Origin: Amycolatopsis sp. CA-128772
GTDB taxonomy: Bacteria > Actinomycetota > Actinomycetes > Mycobacteriales > Pseudonocardiaceae
Direction: 5' to 3'
NCBI RefSeq assembly: GCF_002904295.1
Contig: NZ_PPHG01000075.1
Span: 307,658 to 371,657, forward strand
DNA length: 64,000 bases
The notes under the pieces are model-generated. The model worked only from the letters and a program-made list of their open reading frames with translations, was not told the origin of the DNA and did not search any database. The number at the start of each line of letters is the position of its first letter. Within the stretch, counting starts at the first letter, position 1. The position numbers and the translations under genes were made by a program. Shown piece after piece: positions 35,138 to 43,288 of this stretch.

Positions 35138-35521
35138 TCAGCCCTTGGTCAGGGCGTCGTACGCCTCGGCTTCGAGCAGGGCTTCGAGGCCGGCCGGGTC
35201 GTCGAGCCGGATCTCGATCAGCCAGCCCTCGCCGTAGGGGTCGCTGTTGATCAGCTCGGGCGAGTCGGCGACCGCGTCGTTGACCGCGACGACCTCCCCG
35301 TCGACCGGCGCGAACAGCTCGGAGACGCTCTTGGTCGACTCGACCTCGCCGAAGACGTCGCCCGCGCTCACCTGCCTGCCGACCTCGGGCAGGTCGACGA
35401 AGACGACGTCGCCGAGCTGGTCCTGCGCGTACTCGGTGATGCCGACCCGGACGAGCGTCTCCTCGCGGGTGGCGACCCACTCGTGGTCCTCGGTGTAGCG
35501 GAGCTCTTCAGGAGCGGACAC
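35138..35521 (-). CDS. gcvH: Glycine cleavage system H protein
   Basis: A 127-residue lipoyl carrier. LRYTEDHEWV at the start, VGITEYAQDQLGDVVFVDLP, and VFGEVESTKSVSELFAPVDG with the lipoylated Lys are diagnostic, as are SPELINSDPYGEGWLIEI. It carries the aminomethyl group from GcvP to GcvT. It stands between the pgsA-like gene and garA as in mycobacteria. It is about 5 kb from gcvP and has no riboswitch of its own that I can see. Confidence 0.97.
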   Translation of the reverse strand: MSAPEELRYTEDHEWVATREETLVRVGITEYAQDQLGDVVFVDLPEVGRQVSAGDVFGEVESTKSVSELFAPVDGEVVAVNDAVADSPELINSDPYGEGWLIEIRLDDPAGLEALLEAEAYDALTKG

Positions 35522-35620
35522 CGCCGGTCCCCTTTCGTGCCTTCATGGCGGAACGTGCTGGGCGAAGTCTTACACCCACACGGCCCAGCCGCCCGCCACG
35601 GCCCGGCGAAAGTATCGCGC

Positions 35621-36241
35621 TCAGCCGTGCTGCGCGCCGCGGAGGGCGTTGCGCGCCTGCACGACGTAGAGGACACCGGACCAGACGTAGAGGACGGCGC
35701 CCCAGATGGTGAAGGCGTACCCGATCGGCCGCGCGACCGCGGCGACGTCCGAGCCACCCTGCGCGAGCAGCAGCAACGGGAAGGCGTACATCAGGACGAA
35801 CGTGGCTCCCTTGCCGAGGTAGGTGACCTCGGGCGGCGCGAACCCCCGGCGGCGCAGCGTCATGACGCAGACGCCGAGCACGGCCTCGCGCAGCACCAGC
35901 GGCACCACGACCCACCACGGGATGATGTCCCGGACGAGGAAGGCGACGAGGGTGGCGAGGATGTAGAGCCGGTCGGCGGCGGGGTCGAGCAGCTGCCCGA
36001 GCCGCGACATCTGGTTGAGCCAGCGGGCCAGCTTGCCGTCGAGCCAGTCGGTCAGGGCGCTGAACACGAGCAGCGCGAGGGCCCAGCCGTCTTCCTTCGG
36101 GCCGAGCAGCAGCCACAGGAACACCGGCACGCCGGCCAGCCGCAGCAGGGAGAGGATGTTGGGGACGTTGAGCGCCTGCCGAAGCAGGGAGGGCTCGGCG
36201 GCACCGCTCTGAGCGGCGGGTTCGGGGGCGGCTGTGCTCAC
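35621..36241 (-). CDS. CDP-alcohol phosphatidyltransferase (PgsA2-like)
   Basis: A 206-residue membrane enzyme. LTDWLDGKLARWLNQMSRLG-QLLDPAAD fits the CDP-alcohol phosphotransferase motif DxxDGxxAR..G..D...D. Five or six membrane helices surround it. The substrate alcohol may be glycerol-3-phosphate or inositol phosphate; mycobacterial Rv1822 (pgsA2) in the same position has been linked to phosphatidylglycerol or cardiolipin synthesis. The GTG at 36241 begins a short soluble leader (MSTAAPEPAAQ). Confidence 0.9.
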   Translation of the reverse strand: MSTAAPEPAAQSGAAEPSLLRQALNVPNILSLLRLAGVPVFLWLLLGPKEDGWALALLVFSALTDWLDGKLARWLNQMSRLGQLLDPAADRLYILATLVAFLVRDIIPWWVVVPLVLREAVLGVCVMTLRRRGFAPPEVTYLGKGATFVLMYAFPLLLLAQGGSDVAAVARPIGYAFTIWGAVLYVWSGVLYVVQARNALRGAQHG

Positions 36242-36602
36242 GGGCCCATTAAACAGCGGGGGCGGTGCGGGGTGCCCGGTGGTGCGGCGGGGGCGCGAGC
36301 TCGCGATTCACCTGCTCGTGGCCGGGCTTGCGCGGCCGAGGCTCGGAAGACCACGACCTGGCGAATCGCCGCTCACCGGCAGTCGATCTTCCGGCTGAGC
36401 CCGGGGCGCCCGGGTTCGGGAGCCGCGACCGGGCTATTCGCCGCTCACGGCCCCGATCCCGCCGACCGGAATTGCCGCCGACAGGCCCGGCCAGGCGAAC
36501 CCGACCGGCGCCCGAGCCGCGGTGAACCGGGCCCGGCCGCGCTCCCCCGCGCGACCGCAGCCACCACCCCCGCCCGGCACCCCCGGACCGGAGCCGGCCG
36601 CG
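36242..36602. other. Intergenic region without a gene
   Basis: About 360 bases. No open frame has plausible coding character. It contains two similar segments, GCGAATCGCCGCTCACCGG (from 36360) and CTATTCGCCGCTCACGGCC (from 36433), about 70 bases apart, which may be a decayed duplication. Nothing else was recognised. Confidence 0.5.
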
Positions 36603-36812
36603 TCAGCTGGCTCGGCGGTGGCTCCAGCCGCGGCGCTGCAGCTCCGCGCTGGTCAGCGACTCGGGGCGGCCGCGGTAGTCGGTGCCCATCCAGCGGGCGC
36701 GGCCGGCCCGGCCCTCGAGGACGTACGGGCGGCCGCCGCACCAGACCACGGTGCTCGGGACGGTCGGCGGGCTGGACGGGTCTTCGGTGCTGGTCACAGC
36801 GTCGGCTTTCAT
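36603..36812 (-). CDS. Small conserved-looking hypothetical protein
   Basis: A 69-residue protein: a polar leader (MKADAVTSTEDPSSPPTVPS) followed by a basic, compact part with VVWCGGRPYVLEGRAGRARW, MGTDYRGRPESLTSAELQRR and GWSHRR. The mix of Trp, Gly and Arg is not that of chance antisense frames here, so I consider it a real gene. It has no signal peptide. I do not recognise the family; a nucleic-acid or wall-related role cannot be decided. The ATG at 36812 was chosen over upstream starts because the leader there is random in composition. Confidence 0.6.
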   Translation of the reverse strand: MKADAVTSTEDPSSPPTVPSTVVWCGGRPYVLEGRAGRARWMGTDYRGRPESLTSAELQRRGWSHRRAS

Positions 36813-37128
36813 CGCTCTCACGGATTTCGGGACGGGGTTTCGGGGACGGGAAGCTCGTCGGCCTCCACCAAGATCTTCGGCTCGCCGGGCCGGATTGTTA
36901 ACGGGAACGGCCGGAATTAGACCGATCGATTCTTGATGACAGCGGGAGGTTTCGGAGCGTGAACGGAAGGTTAATTGTCCATTGTGGACACCATTGCGGC
37001 GGCCACCGGACCGGGGCACCGCGCCGCTGGAGTAATCTCCGGCACACCCGTGGGCGCGTCGGTCCGCGGGGCCCCGGCCCGGATGGGCCAGAATGACCGG
37101 GCCAGCCAGCCGGGGAGGAAGGATCGCG
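36813..37128. other. Divergent intergenic region
   Basis: About 316 bases between the small minus-strand gene and the lipoprotein gene. It is less GC-rich near 36890-36980 (GGATTGTTAACGG, GGAAGGTTAATTGTCCATTG), where promoters for both directions are likely. GGAAGGA precedes the GTG at 37129. No gene or palindrome stands out. Confidence 0.5.
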
Positions 37129-37632
37129 GTGCCCCACCCGACCACCACGAAGACGTGGCTCGTGGCCTGCCTCGCCCTGCCCGTGCTCGCGGCCTGCTCC
37201 GGCGAACCGGCCGCGCAGGCGCCGCCGGCCCCGTCCGCCACGACCGCCGGCACCCCCGCGACGACGCCGACCGGCACGCCGCCGCCCCCGCCGGCCGCCA
37301 CCGAGGGGTCCGCCGCGCCGGCTCCGGTGTCGAAGCCGTCCGGGCCGCCGCCGTCGGTGCCCGGTTCCTGCGGGACGGTGACGGCCGCCAGCGGGCTCAC
37401 ACTCTACGTGTTCGACAGCGGCTCGGCCGGCGTCAGCTGCTCCGCCGCCACGAAGCTCGTCGGGGACTTCCACCGCAAGATCGCCGGGCGCCAGGGCGCC
37501 GGCTCGAACGACGCGGTGAACGAGACCGTCGACGGCTGGCTGTGCGCCTCCGGGCCGCCCGCCGCCCAGGGCGGCACCACCTGCACCAAGGGTGAGCAGA
37601 CGGTGTTCGCCGCCGTCGTGCCGTCCGAGTGA
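37129..37632 (+). CDS. Small Cys-rich lipoprotein, copy 1
   Basis: A 167-residue lipoprotein. The signal ends in the lipobox LAAC (ACLALPVLAACSG). A Thr/Pro/Ala linker of about 60 residues follows, then a folded part: GSCGTVTAASGLTLYVFDSG, VSCSAATKLVGDFHRKIAG and WLCASGPPAAQGGTTCTKGE. Four cysteines there are shared with the next gene. The GTG at 37129 follows GGAAGGA; the ATG at 37093 would add residues before the signal and lacks an RBS. The function is unknown, and nearby genes give no clue. Confidence 0.8.
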   Translation: MPHPTTTKTWLVACLALPVLAACSGEPAAQAPPAPSATTAGTPATTPTGTPPPPPAATEGSAAPAPVSKPSGPPPSVPGSCGTVTAASGLTLYVFDSGSAGVSCSAATKLVGDFHRKIAGRQGAGSNDAVNETVDGWLCASGPPAAQGGTTCTKGEQTVFAAVVPSE

Positions 37633-37662
37633 GATCCCGTCCCGTCCGCTCCTGAAGGGCCC

Positions 37663-38064
37663 ATGAAGACTCTCGCGTACCCCCTGCTGCTCGCCGCCGC
37701 GACCGCCACTCTCGCCGGCTGCGGCGGTGGCGGCCCGGCGCCCGCCGCGCCGTCCTCCAGCGGGCCGGCGCCCGTGCCCGCCGCCGCGGCCGCCGCGTCG
37801 ACGGCCCCCGGTGTGCCGTGCGGCGACGTCCCCGGCGCGGGTGGCGCGAAGACGGCGGTCGTCGCGCACGGGCAGGTCGACTGCACTGCGGCGACGCAGC
37901 TGCTGAAGGACTATTTCGCCAAGCTGACCCCGGCCGAGGCCGCCTCCGCCGACGGCCCCGGCCCGGTCGCGATCGGCGAGTGGACGTGCGGCAGCGCGGC
38001 GAACGACCCGGTGACCGCGTGCTCGACGGAAGACGGCCGCCAGGTCGAGGGCACCCGCGCCTGA
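37663..38064 (+). CDS. Small Cys-rich lipoprotein, copy 2
   Basis: A 133-residue lipoprotein with lipobox LAGC (LLLAAATATLAGCGGG), a short Ala/Pro linker, and a folded part with GVPCGDVPGAGGAKTAVVAH, VDCTAATQLLKDYFAKLTP, WTCGSAANDPVTACSTEDG. The pattern Cys..DCTAATQLLKDYF..W-Cys..Cys matches the gene before it, so the two are diverged tandem copies, 30 bases apart. It ends in the terminator at 38062. Confidence 0.8.
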   Translation: MKTLAYPLLLAAATATLAGCGGGGPAPAAPSSSGPAPVPAAAAAASTAPGVPCGDVPGAGGAKTAVVAHGQVDCTAATQLLKDYFAKLTPAEAASADGPGPVAIGEWTCGSAANDPVTACSTEDGRQVEGTRA

Positions 38065-38107
38065 CGCCGGGCACCCCGGGGCGGTCGGCCCCGGGGCACC
38101 GGCGTCA
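38062..38107. terminator. Bidirectional hairpin terminator
   Basis: TGACGCCGG..CCCCGGGGC pairs with GCCCCGGGG..CCGGCGTCA. The stem includes the stop codons of both convergent genes (TGA at 38062 and, on the other strand, 38105). Confidence 0.75.
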
Positions 38108-39799
38108 GGACTTCAGGTCCGGGAAGTCCTCTTCGCGGTACTCGGTGCCTTGGCCCCGCTTCGGGTCGCTCTCGCGGCCGCGCAGCTCGACGCGGCGGAT
38201 CTTGCCCGAGATCGTCTTCGGCAGCTCCGCGAACTCGAGCCGCCGGATCCGCTTGTACGGCGCCAGGTGCTCGCGGCAGTGCGCGAGGATCGACCGCGCG
38301 GTCGACGCGTCCGGCGCGAAGCCGGCCGCCAGCACGACGTACGCCTTGGGCACCGCGAGCCGGATCGGGTCGGGGGCCGGGACCACCGCCGCCTCCGCCA
38401 CCGCTTCGTGCTCGATCAGCACGCTCTCCAGCTCGAACGGCGAGATCCGGTAGTCCGACGCCTTGAACACGTCGTCCGTCCGCCCGACGTAGGTGATGTA
38501 GCCGCGTTCGTCGATCGAACCGACGTCACCCGTGTGGTAGAAGCCGCCTCCGAAGGCCGCCGACGTGCGCTCGTCGTCGCCGGTGTAGCCGGTCATCAGG
38601 CCCACCGGCCGGTGCGCGAGGTCGAGGCAGATTTCGCCCTCCGTCGCGCGCTCGCCGCTGACCGGGTCGACCAGCGCCACCACGAACCCGGGCAGCGGGC
38701 GGCCCATCGAGCCGGGCACGACGTCCTGGCCCGGCGTGTTCGCGATCTGGACGCTGCTTTCGGTCTGGCCGAAGCCGTCGCGGATGGTGACGCCCCACGC
38801 CTTCTCGACCTGGTCGATCACCTCGGGGTTCAGCGGCTCCCCCGCGCCCACGACCTTGCGCGGCGGCGTCTTCAGGGCCGTGAGGTCGGCCTGGATGAGC
38901 ATCCGCCACACCGTCGGCGGCGCGCAGAAGCTGGTGACGCCGCACCGGTCCATCTGCGCCATCAGCGCGCCCGCGTCGAACCGGTTGTAGTTGTAGAGGA
39001 ACACCGTCGCTTCGGCGTTCCACGGCGCGAAGAAGTTGCTCCACGCGTGCTTCGCCCAGCCGGGCGAGGAGATGTTCAGGTGGACGTCGCCGGGTTCCAG
39101 CCCGATCCAGTACATCGTGGACAGGTGGCCGACCGGGTACGAAACGTGCGTGTGCTGCACCAGTTTCGGCTTCGCCGTCGTGCCGGAGGTGAAGTACAGC
39201 AGCAGCGGGTCGGCGGCCTTCGTCGGCGCGTCCGGGGTGAACTCCGGCGACTCGGCGAACGCGGCCGAGTACCGCTGCCAGCCCTCGACCGGCTCCCCCA
39301 CCGCGATCCGCGTGTAGTCACCCTCGACGCCGTCGAACTTCGGCGCGTCCACCGAGCGGACCACGACGTGCTTGGCCGCGCCGCGCTCGACCCGGTCGGT
39401 GAGGTCGGCCGGGCCCAGCAGTGTCGAGGCCGGGATGATCACGGCGCCGAGCTTGATCGCGGCGAGGATGGTCTCCCACAGCTCGCCCTGGTTGCCCAGC
39501 ATGAGGATCAGCCGGTCGCCGCGGCGGACGCCGAGGCCGCGCAGCCAGTTGGCGACCTGGTTGGACCGGCCGGACATCTCCGGGTAGGTCCAGCGGTTCT
39601 CGCGGCCGTCCTCCTCGACGATCCACAGCGCGTACCGCTCGGCGTTGGCCGGGTCGTGCGCGACGACGTCGAACCAGTCGATCGCCCAGTTGAACTCCTC
39701 GAACTCCGGCCAGGCGAAGCCGCGGTACGCGGTGTCGTAGTCCTCGCGGTGGGTCTGCAGGTAGTCCCGCGCCGCGCGGAACGCATGGTGAACGCTCAC
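38105..39799 (-). CDS. Acyl-CoA synthetase / AMP-binding protein
   Basis: A 564-residue adenylate-forming enzyme. LLYFTSGTTAKPKLVQHTH is the P-loop-like motif, GFGQTESSVQI and TGDVGSIDERGYITYVGRTD the core A5-A8 motifs, and YRISPFELESVLIEH and PKTISGKIRR the C-terminal domain with the catalytic Lys. It resembles medium-chain acyl-CoA or benzoate-type ligases. The GTG at 39799 follows GGAGGCAG. It is eight bases after the crotonase gene, so the pair forms an operon that probably activates and processes an acid through its CoA thioester. The substrate is unknown. Confidence 0.92.
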   Translation of the reverse strand: MSVHHAFRAARDYLQTHREDYDTAYRGFAWPEFEEFNWAIDWFDVVAHDPANAERYALWIVEEDGRENRWTYPEMSGRSNQVANWLRGLGVRRGDRLILMLGNQGELWETILAAIKLGAVIIPASTLLGPADLTDRVERGAAKHVVVRSVDAPKFDGVEGDYTRIAVGEPVEGWQRYSAAFAESPEFTPDAPTKAADPLLLYFTSGTTAKPKLVQHTHVSYPVGHLSTMYWIGLEPGDVHLNISSPGWAKHAWSNFFAPWNAEATVFLYNYNRFDAGALMAQMDRCGVTSFCAPPTVWRMLIQADLTALKTPPRKVVGAGEPLNPEVIDQVEKAWGVTIRDGFGQTESSVQIANTPGQDVVPGSMGRPLPGFVVALVDPVSGERATEGEICLDLAHRPVGLMTGYTGDDERTSAAFGGGFYHTGDVGSIDERGYITYVGRTDDVFKASDYRISPFELESVLIEHEAVAEAAVVPAPDPIRLAVPKAYVVLAAGFAPDASTARSILAHCREHLAPYKRIRRLEFAELPKTISGKIRRVELRGRESDPKRGQGTEYREEDFPDLKS

Positions 39800-39807
39800 G
39801 CTGCCTC

Positions 39808-40650
39808 CTATTCGCCCGTGAACTCCGGCTTGCGGCGCTCCATGAACGCCTGGACCGCTTCGCCGAGGTCCTTGCTGGGCAGGAACGCCGAGTTCCACGC
39901 CGCGACGTACCGGAGGCCGTCGGCGACCTGGCGCTCGGTGTTCGCCGCCAGTACCTGCTTCGTACCCTGCACCACCAGCGGCGGGTTCGCAGCGATCTCC
40001 CCGGCGAGTTCCCGCGCGGCCTTCAGGAGGGCTTCCTGGTTCTCGTAGACGTCGTTCACCAGGCCGATCTTTTCGGCGCGGGCGGCGTCGACGTCCTTGC
40101 CGGTGAGCGCGAGCTCCCGCAGGTGCCCCTCGCCGATGATCGAGGCGAGCCGCTGCAGGCTGCCGAGGTCCGCCACGATGGCGACGCGCACCTCGCGGAC
40201 GCTGAACTTGGCGTCGGCGCCGGCCAGCCGGACGTCCGCGGCGGCGACGACGTCGACCCCGCCGCCGATGCACCAGCCGGACACGGCCGCGACGACCGGT
40301 TTGCGGCATTCCGCGATCGAGCTGACCGCCGCCTGCAGCGACCGGACCTGGTCGAGGAACGCCGTGCGCGGGCCGGCCAGGTTGTCCCCGCCCAGCATCG
40401 GCGCCCAGTCGCCCATCATCGCCGGCAGGTCGAGGCCGTAGGAGAAGTGCGCGCCACTGCCGGTCAGCACCACGGCCCTGACCTGCGGGTCGGCGTCCAG
40501 CGTGCGGAACACCAGGGGCAGCTCGCGCCAGAAGTCCGGGCCCATCGCGTTGCCCTTGGACGGGCCGAGAAGCGTCACTTCGGCCACAGGGCCGTCGACG
40601 TCGACCTTCAGGGAGACGAGATCGGGCAGACTGTCAGCAGTAGCGGTCAT
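39808..40650 (-). CDS. Crotonase-family enoyl-CoA hydratase/isomerase
   Basis: A 280-residue crotonase: VAEVTLLGPSKGNAMGPDFW, VVLTGSGAHFSYGLDLPAMM (oxyanion region), KPVVAAVSGWCIGGGVDVVA and DAKFSVREVRVAIVADLGSL. The Glu at the second active-site position is replaced by VREVRV..ADLG context typical of dienoyl-CoA isomerase-like members, where an Asp acts. It opens the operon with the acyl-CoA synthetase. The ATG at 40650 (MTATADSL) was chosen over earlier starts without conserved sequence. Confidence 0.9.
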   Translation of the reverse strand: MTATADSLPDLVSLKVDVDGPVAEVTLLGPSKGNAMGPDFWRELPLVFRTLDADPQVRAVVLTGSGAHFSYGLDLPAMMGDWAPMLGGDNLAGPRTAFLDQVRSLQAAVSSIAECRKPVVAAVSGWCIGGGVDVVAAADVRLAGADAKFSVREVRVAIVADLGSLQRLASIIGEGHLRELALTGKDVDAARAEKIGLVNDVYENQEALLKAARELAGEIAANPPLVVQGTKQVLAANTERQVADGLRYVAAWNSAFLPSKDLGEAVQAFMERRKPEFTGE

Positions 40651-40787
40651 GGGGTCATCTTGACCCATGCCCGCGGCGACCCGCCATTGGCACCTTGTCA
40701 ATTGACCCGCGCGTCACTGTGCCAACGTGGTCGGGGGATGCTTTCCTGAAAGGGACTCACACCACGACACGGGGAGGACGGTGGGAC

Positions 40788-41663
40788 ATGAGCCCGGCCA
40801 GTGCGACCGCGATCGAGGCCGGACCGCCGCCCGCGCCGGTCCGGCGGGCGTCCCGCCCGATCGAGCTGACCGGCTCGTTCGACCACGAGGGACACCGCCT
40901 CTGGTACACCGAGTTCGGCAGCGGCGACAAGGTCGTCGTCCTCACCCACGGCATCATGCTGACGCGCCGGATGCACGCGCCGCTGGCGCGGCGGCTGGCC
41001 CGCGCCGGCTTCCGGGTGATCACCCTCGACCTGCTCGGCCACGGCGACTCCGACCGGCCGACCGAGTCCTGGTTGTACTCGATGCCGTCGTTCGCCGAGC
41101 AGACCCTGGCGCTGCTGGACCACCTCGAGGTGCCGTCCGCCGTGATCGGCGGGACGTCCCTGGGTGCGAACGTCTCCCTGGAAGTCGCGGTGTCGGCGCC
41201 CTCGCGCGCCCGGGGCCTGATCGTCGAGATGCCGGTGCTGGACAACGCGATCGTCGCCGGGCTGGTCACTTTCGCACCACTGCTGATGGCGGCCCGGTTC
41301 CTGCCGTTCACGGTGCAGGCGGTGGCGCTGGCGGCCTCGGTGGTCCCGCACGGCAACCAGTGGGTCGACGTCGTCACGGACACGCTGTCGCAGCGCCCGG
41401 CCCCGATGGCGGCGCTGCTGCACGGGGTGCTGTTCGGCCGGATCGCGCCGCCGAAGGCGGTGCGCCGCAAGATCACGACCCGCGCGCTGGTGATCGGCCA
41501 CCAGGGCGACCCGATCCACCCGTTCGGCGACGCGGACTCCCTGGCCGTCGACCTGCCGGACGCGGAGTTCGTCCAGGCCCGCAGCCCGGTCGAGCTGCGG
41601 CTCGACCCGGCCCGGCTGTCGGACGCGATCCGGGATTTCGCCGCGAGCTGCTACGAAGACTGA
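40788..41663 (+). CDS. Alpha/beta hydrolase
   Basis: A 291-residue hydrolase. VVVLTHGIMLTRRMHAPLAR (oxyanion), LDLLGHGDSDRPTESWLYSM and GGTSLGANVSLEVAV with the nucleophile Ser, then a lid and ALVIGHQGDPIHPFGDADSL with the acidic residue. A late His is not obvious (VQARSPVELRLDPARL), which is unusual for an active hydrolase of this fold. GGGGAGGA precedes the ATG. It is divergent from the crotonase operon, and may act on related esters or thioesters; that is inference. Confidence 0.85.
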   Translation: MSPASATAIEAGPPPAPVRRASRPIELTGSFDHEGHRLWYTEFGSGDKVVVLTHGIMLTRRMHAPLARRLARAGFRVITLDLLGHGDSDRPTESWLYSMPSFAEQTLALLDHLEVPSAVIGGTSLGANVSLEVAVSAPSRARGLIVEMPVLDNAIVAGLVTFAPLLMAARFLPFTVQAVALAASVVPHGNQWVDVVTDTLSQRPAPMAALLHGVLFGRIAPPKAVRRKITTRALVIGHQGDPIHPFGDADSLAVDLPDAEFVQARSPVELRLDPARLSDAIRDFAASCYED

Positions 41664-41664
41664 C

Positions 41665-41835
41665 ATGCCGTTGGTGTGGGTGACCGGCAACGCGGGGGCC
41701 AGGCAGATCACGAGGTCGAAAAGGTCGCGCACGTCCTCGTCGTTCTCCGGGCAGCCGCAGAAGAACGCGGTCTCGCCGGTCGTCCGGGCCGCCAGGGCCT
41801 CGACATTCGCGCGCCTGATCCGCCAGCCGAAGCCG
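41665..41835. pseudogene. Debris of a P-loop kinase-like gene, two pieces facing each other
   Basis: The plus strand at 41665 opens with MPLVWVTGNAGA, the usual N-terminus of small AAA/shikimate-kinase-like ATPases, but loses the frame at the P-loop. The minus strand over about 41835-41701 reads GFGWRIRRANVEALAARTTG and ETAFFCGCPENDEDVRDLFD-LVICL, a middle piece of the same kind of protein. The pieces point toward each other, as after an inversion and deletion. The repeat cluster at 41857 begins directly beyond. Confidence 0.6.
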
Positions 41836-41856
41836 CCTCTTCCCGCATCCCACGTG

Positions 41857-41971
41857 ATCAGAGCCGGATCTCGCGTGATCGAACACGCAACTCGCGTGAT
41901 TGAAGCCGGAACTCGCGAGTTCCGGCTTCAATCACGCGAGTTCCGGCCCCAGTCACGCGAAAGCCGAGTTA
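41857..41971. repeat. Repeat cluster 1 with core AACTCGCGTGAT, incl. a 54-base perfect palindrome
   Basis: The core AACTCGCGTGAT and its complement ATCACGCGAGTT occur several times. A perfect palindrome of 54 bases spans 41889-41942. The first 60 bases resemble 49208-49268 closely (for example GAGCCGGATCTCGCGTGATC). The last unit contains GAGTTACG, which supplies the TAA stop of the methyltransferase gene. Confidence 0.85.
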
Positions 41972-43189
41972 CGACAGTGGGGCCAGGCCGGCGACCGGAC
42001 CGATCACGATCACCGCGGGCGGGCGGACTCCGGAGGCGGCCGCGTCGGTGACCACTGTGTCCAATGTGGACCGGAGGGAGCGCTGGGTGCGCATCGTGCC
42101 GTCCTCGATGATCGCCACCGGGGTGTCCGCCGGGCGGCCGCCGTCCAGGAGGGCCTTGGCGAACTGCGGGAGCCGCTCGACGCCCATCATCAGGACGATC
42201 GTGCCGCGCATCCGGGCCAGCAGCTCCCAGTCCACGAGGGACCGGTCGTCCCCCGGGGCCACGTGGCCGGAGACCACCACCACCTCGTGCGCCACGCCGC
42301 GGTGGGTCACCGGGACGTCGGCGGCCGCCGGCACCGCGAACGCGCTCGTGATGCCCGGGACCATCGTCACCGGGACACCCGCCTCCGCGCAGGCCAGCAC
42401 CTCCTCGAAGCCCCGGCCGAACAGGTACGGGTCGCCGCCCTTGAGGCGGACGACGAACTTGCCCTCCTTGGCGCGCTCGATCAGGGTGCTGTTGATGACG
42501 TCCTGGCTCGCCGCGCGGCCGTACGGGATCTTCGCCGCGTCGACGATCTCGACCTCCGGCGCGAGTTCGTCGAGCAGCTCGCGCGGCGCCAGCCGGTCGA
42601 CCACCACGACGTCCGCGCGCGACAGCAGCCGCCGGCCGCGGACCGTGATCAGCTCCGGGTCGCCCGGGCCGCCGCCGACCAGGGCCACGCCGGGCAGGGT
42701 GCCCTCGGGGTGCGGGGTGCGGCCGTCCTCGATGGTGCCGTTGTGCAGGCCGTCGAGCATCGAGTCGCGGACCGCCGCCGAGCGCAGCGGCTCGCCGCCG
42801 GACAGCACGCCGAACAGCAGGCCGCCGTGCCGCCCCGACGCCGGCGTTACCGCCGAACCCGACTCGCCTTCGTCGGCGCGGACGCAGAACACCCGCTCCC
42901 GCTCGGCTTCGGCACAGACGGCGGCGTTCACGGAAGGGTCGTTCGTGCAGGCCAGCGCGTACCAGGCGGCGCGGAGGTCACCGGGCTCGTAGCGGCGTTC
43001 GTGCCAGACGAGCTCGCCCGCGTCCACCATCCCCTGCACCGACGGCGTCGTGTGCGGTGACACCAGTTCGACGCGGGCGCCCGCGCTGATCAGGCGGGGC
43101 AGCCGGCGCTGGGCCACGGAACCGCCGCCGATCATCACGACGCGGCGGCCGGTGAGCTGGAGGCCGGAGAGGTAGTGCGGGTCGTCCAT
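41969..43189 (-). CDS. cysG: Siroheme synthase-type protein: precorrin-2 dehydrogenase + uroporphyrinogen-III C-methyltransferase
   Basis: A 406-residue two-domain enzyme. The N-terminal part (RRVVMIGGGSVAQRRLPRLI, WYALACTNDPSVNAAVCAEA) is like the NAD-dependent dehydrogenase/ferrochelatase half of CysG; the C-terminal part (VALVGGGPGDPELITVRGRR, RLKGGDPYLFGRGFEEVLAC, MVPGITSAFAVPAAADVPVT-HRGVAHEVVVVSGH) is the SAM-dependent uroporphyrinogen-III methyltransferase. Together they lead to siroheme, the cofactor of sulfite and nitrite reductases, or to precorrin-2. Its stop TAA lies in a repeat unit of the cluster. A hairpin at 43202 precedes its start. Confidence 0.9.
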   Translation of the reverse strand: MDDPHYLSGLQLTGRRVVMIGGGSVAQRRLPRLISAGARVELVSPHTTPSVQGMVDAGELVWHERRYEPGDLRAAWYALACTNDPSVNAAVCAEAERERVFCVRADEGESGSAVTPASGRHGGLLFGVLSGGEPLRSAAVRDSMLDGLHNGTIEDGRTPHPEGTLPGVALVGGGPGDPELITVRGRRLLSRADVVVVDRLAPRELLDELAPEVEIVDAAKIPYGRAASQDVINSTLIERAKEGKFVVRLKGGDPYLFGRGFEEVLACAEAGVPVTMVPGITSAFAVPAAADVPVTHRGVAHEVVVVSGHVAPGDDRSLVDWELLARMRGTIVLMMGVERLPQFAKALLDGGRPADTPVAIIEDGTMRTQRSLRSTLDTVVTDAAASGVRPPAVIVIGPVAGLAPLS

Positions 43190-43201
43190 GGCGGGAAATG
43201 T

Positions 43202-43226
43202 AACAGCGGCGCGAAGCGCCTCTGTT
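43202..43226 (-). terminator. Hairpin with a TTCG loop between the VWA and methyltransferase genes
   Basis: Read on the minus strand: AACAGAGGCG, loop CTTCG, CGCCGCTGTT. It lies downstream of the VWA gene and 12 bases upstream of the methyltransferase ATG, so it can end the first transcript or affect translation of the second. Confidence 0.55.
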
Positions 43227-43288
43227 GAGGGCGGTGGCGGGGAGGAAGGCGGAGTTGGCGCCCGGGCCCCACGCCGGCCCAGCCTGGG

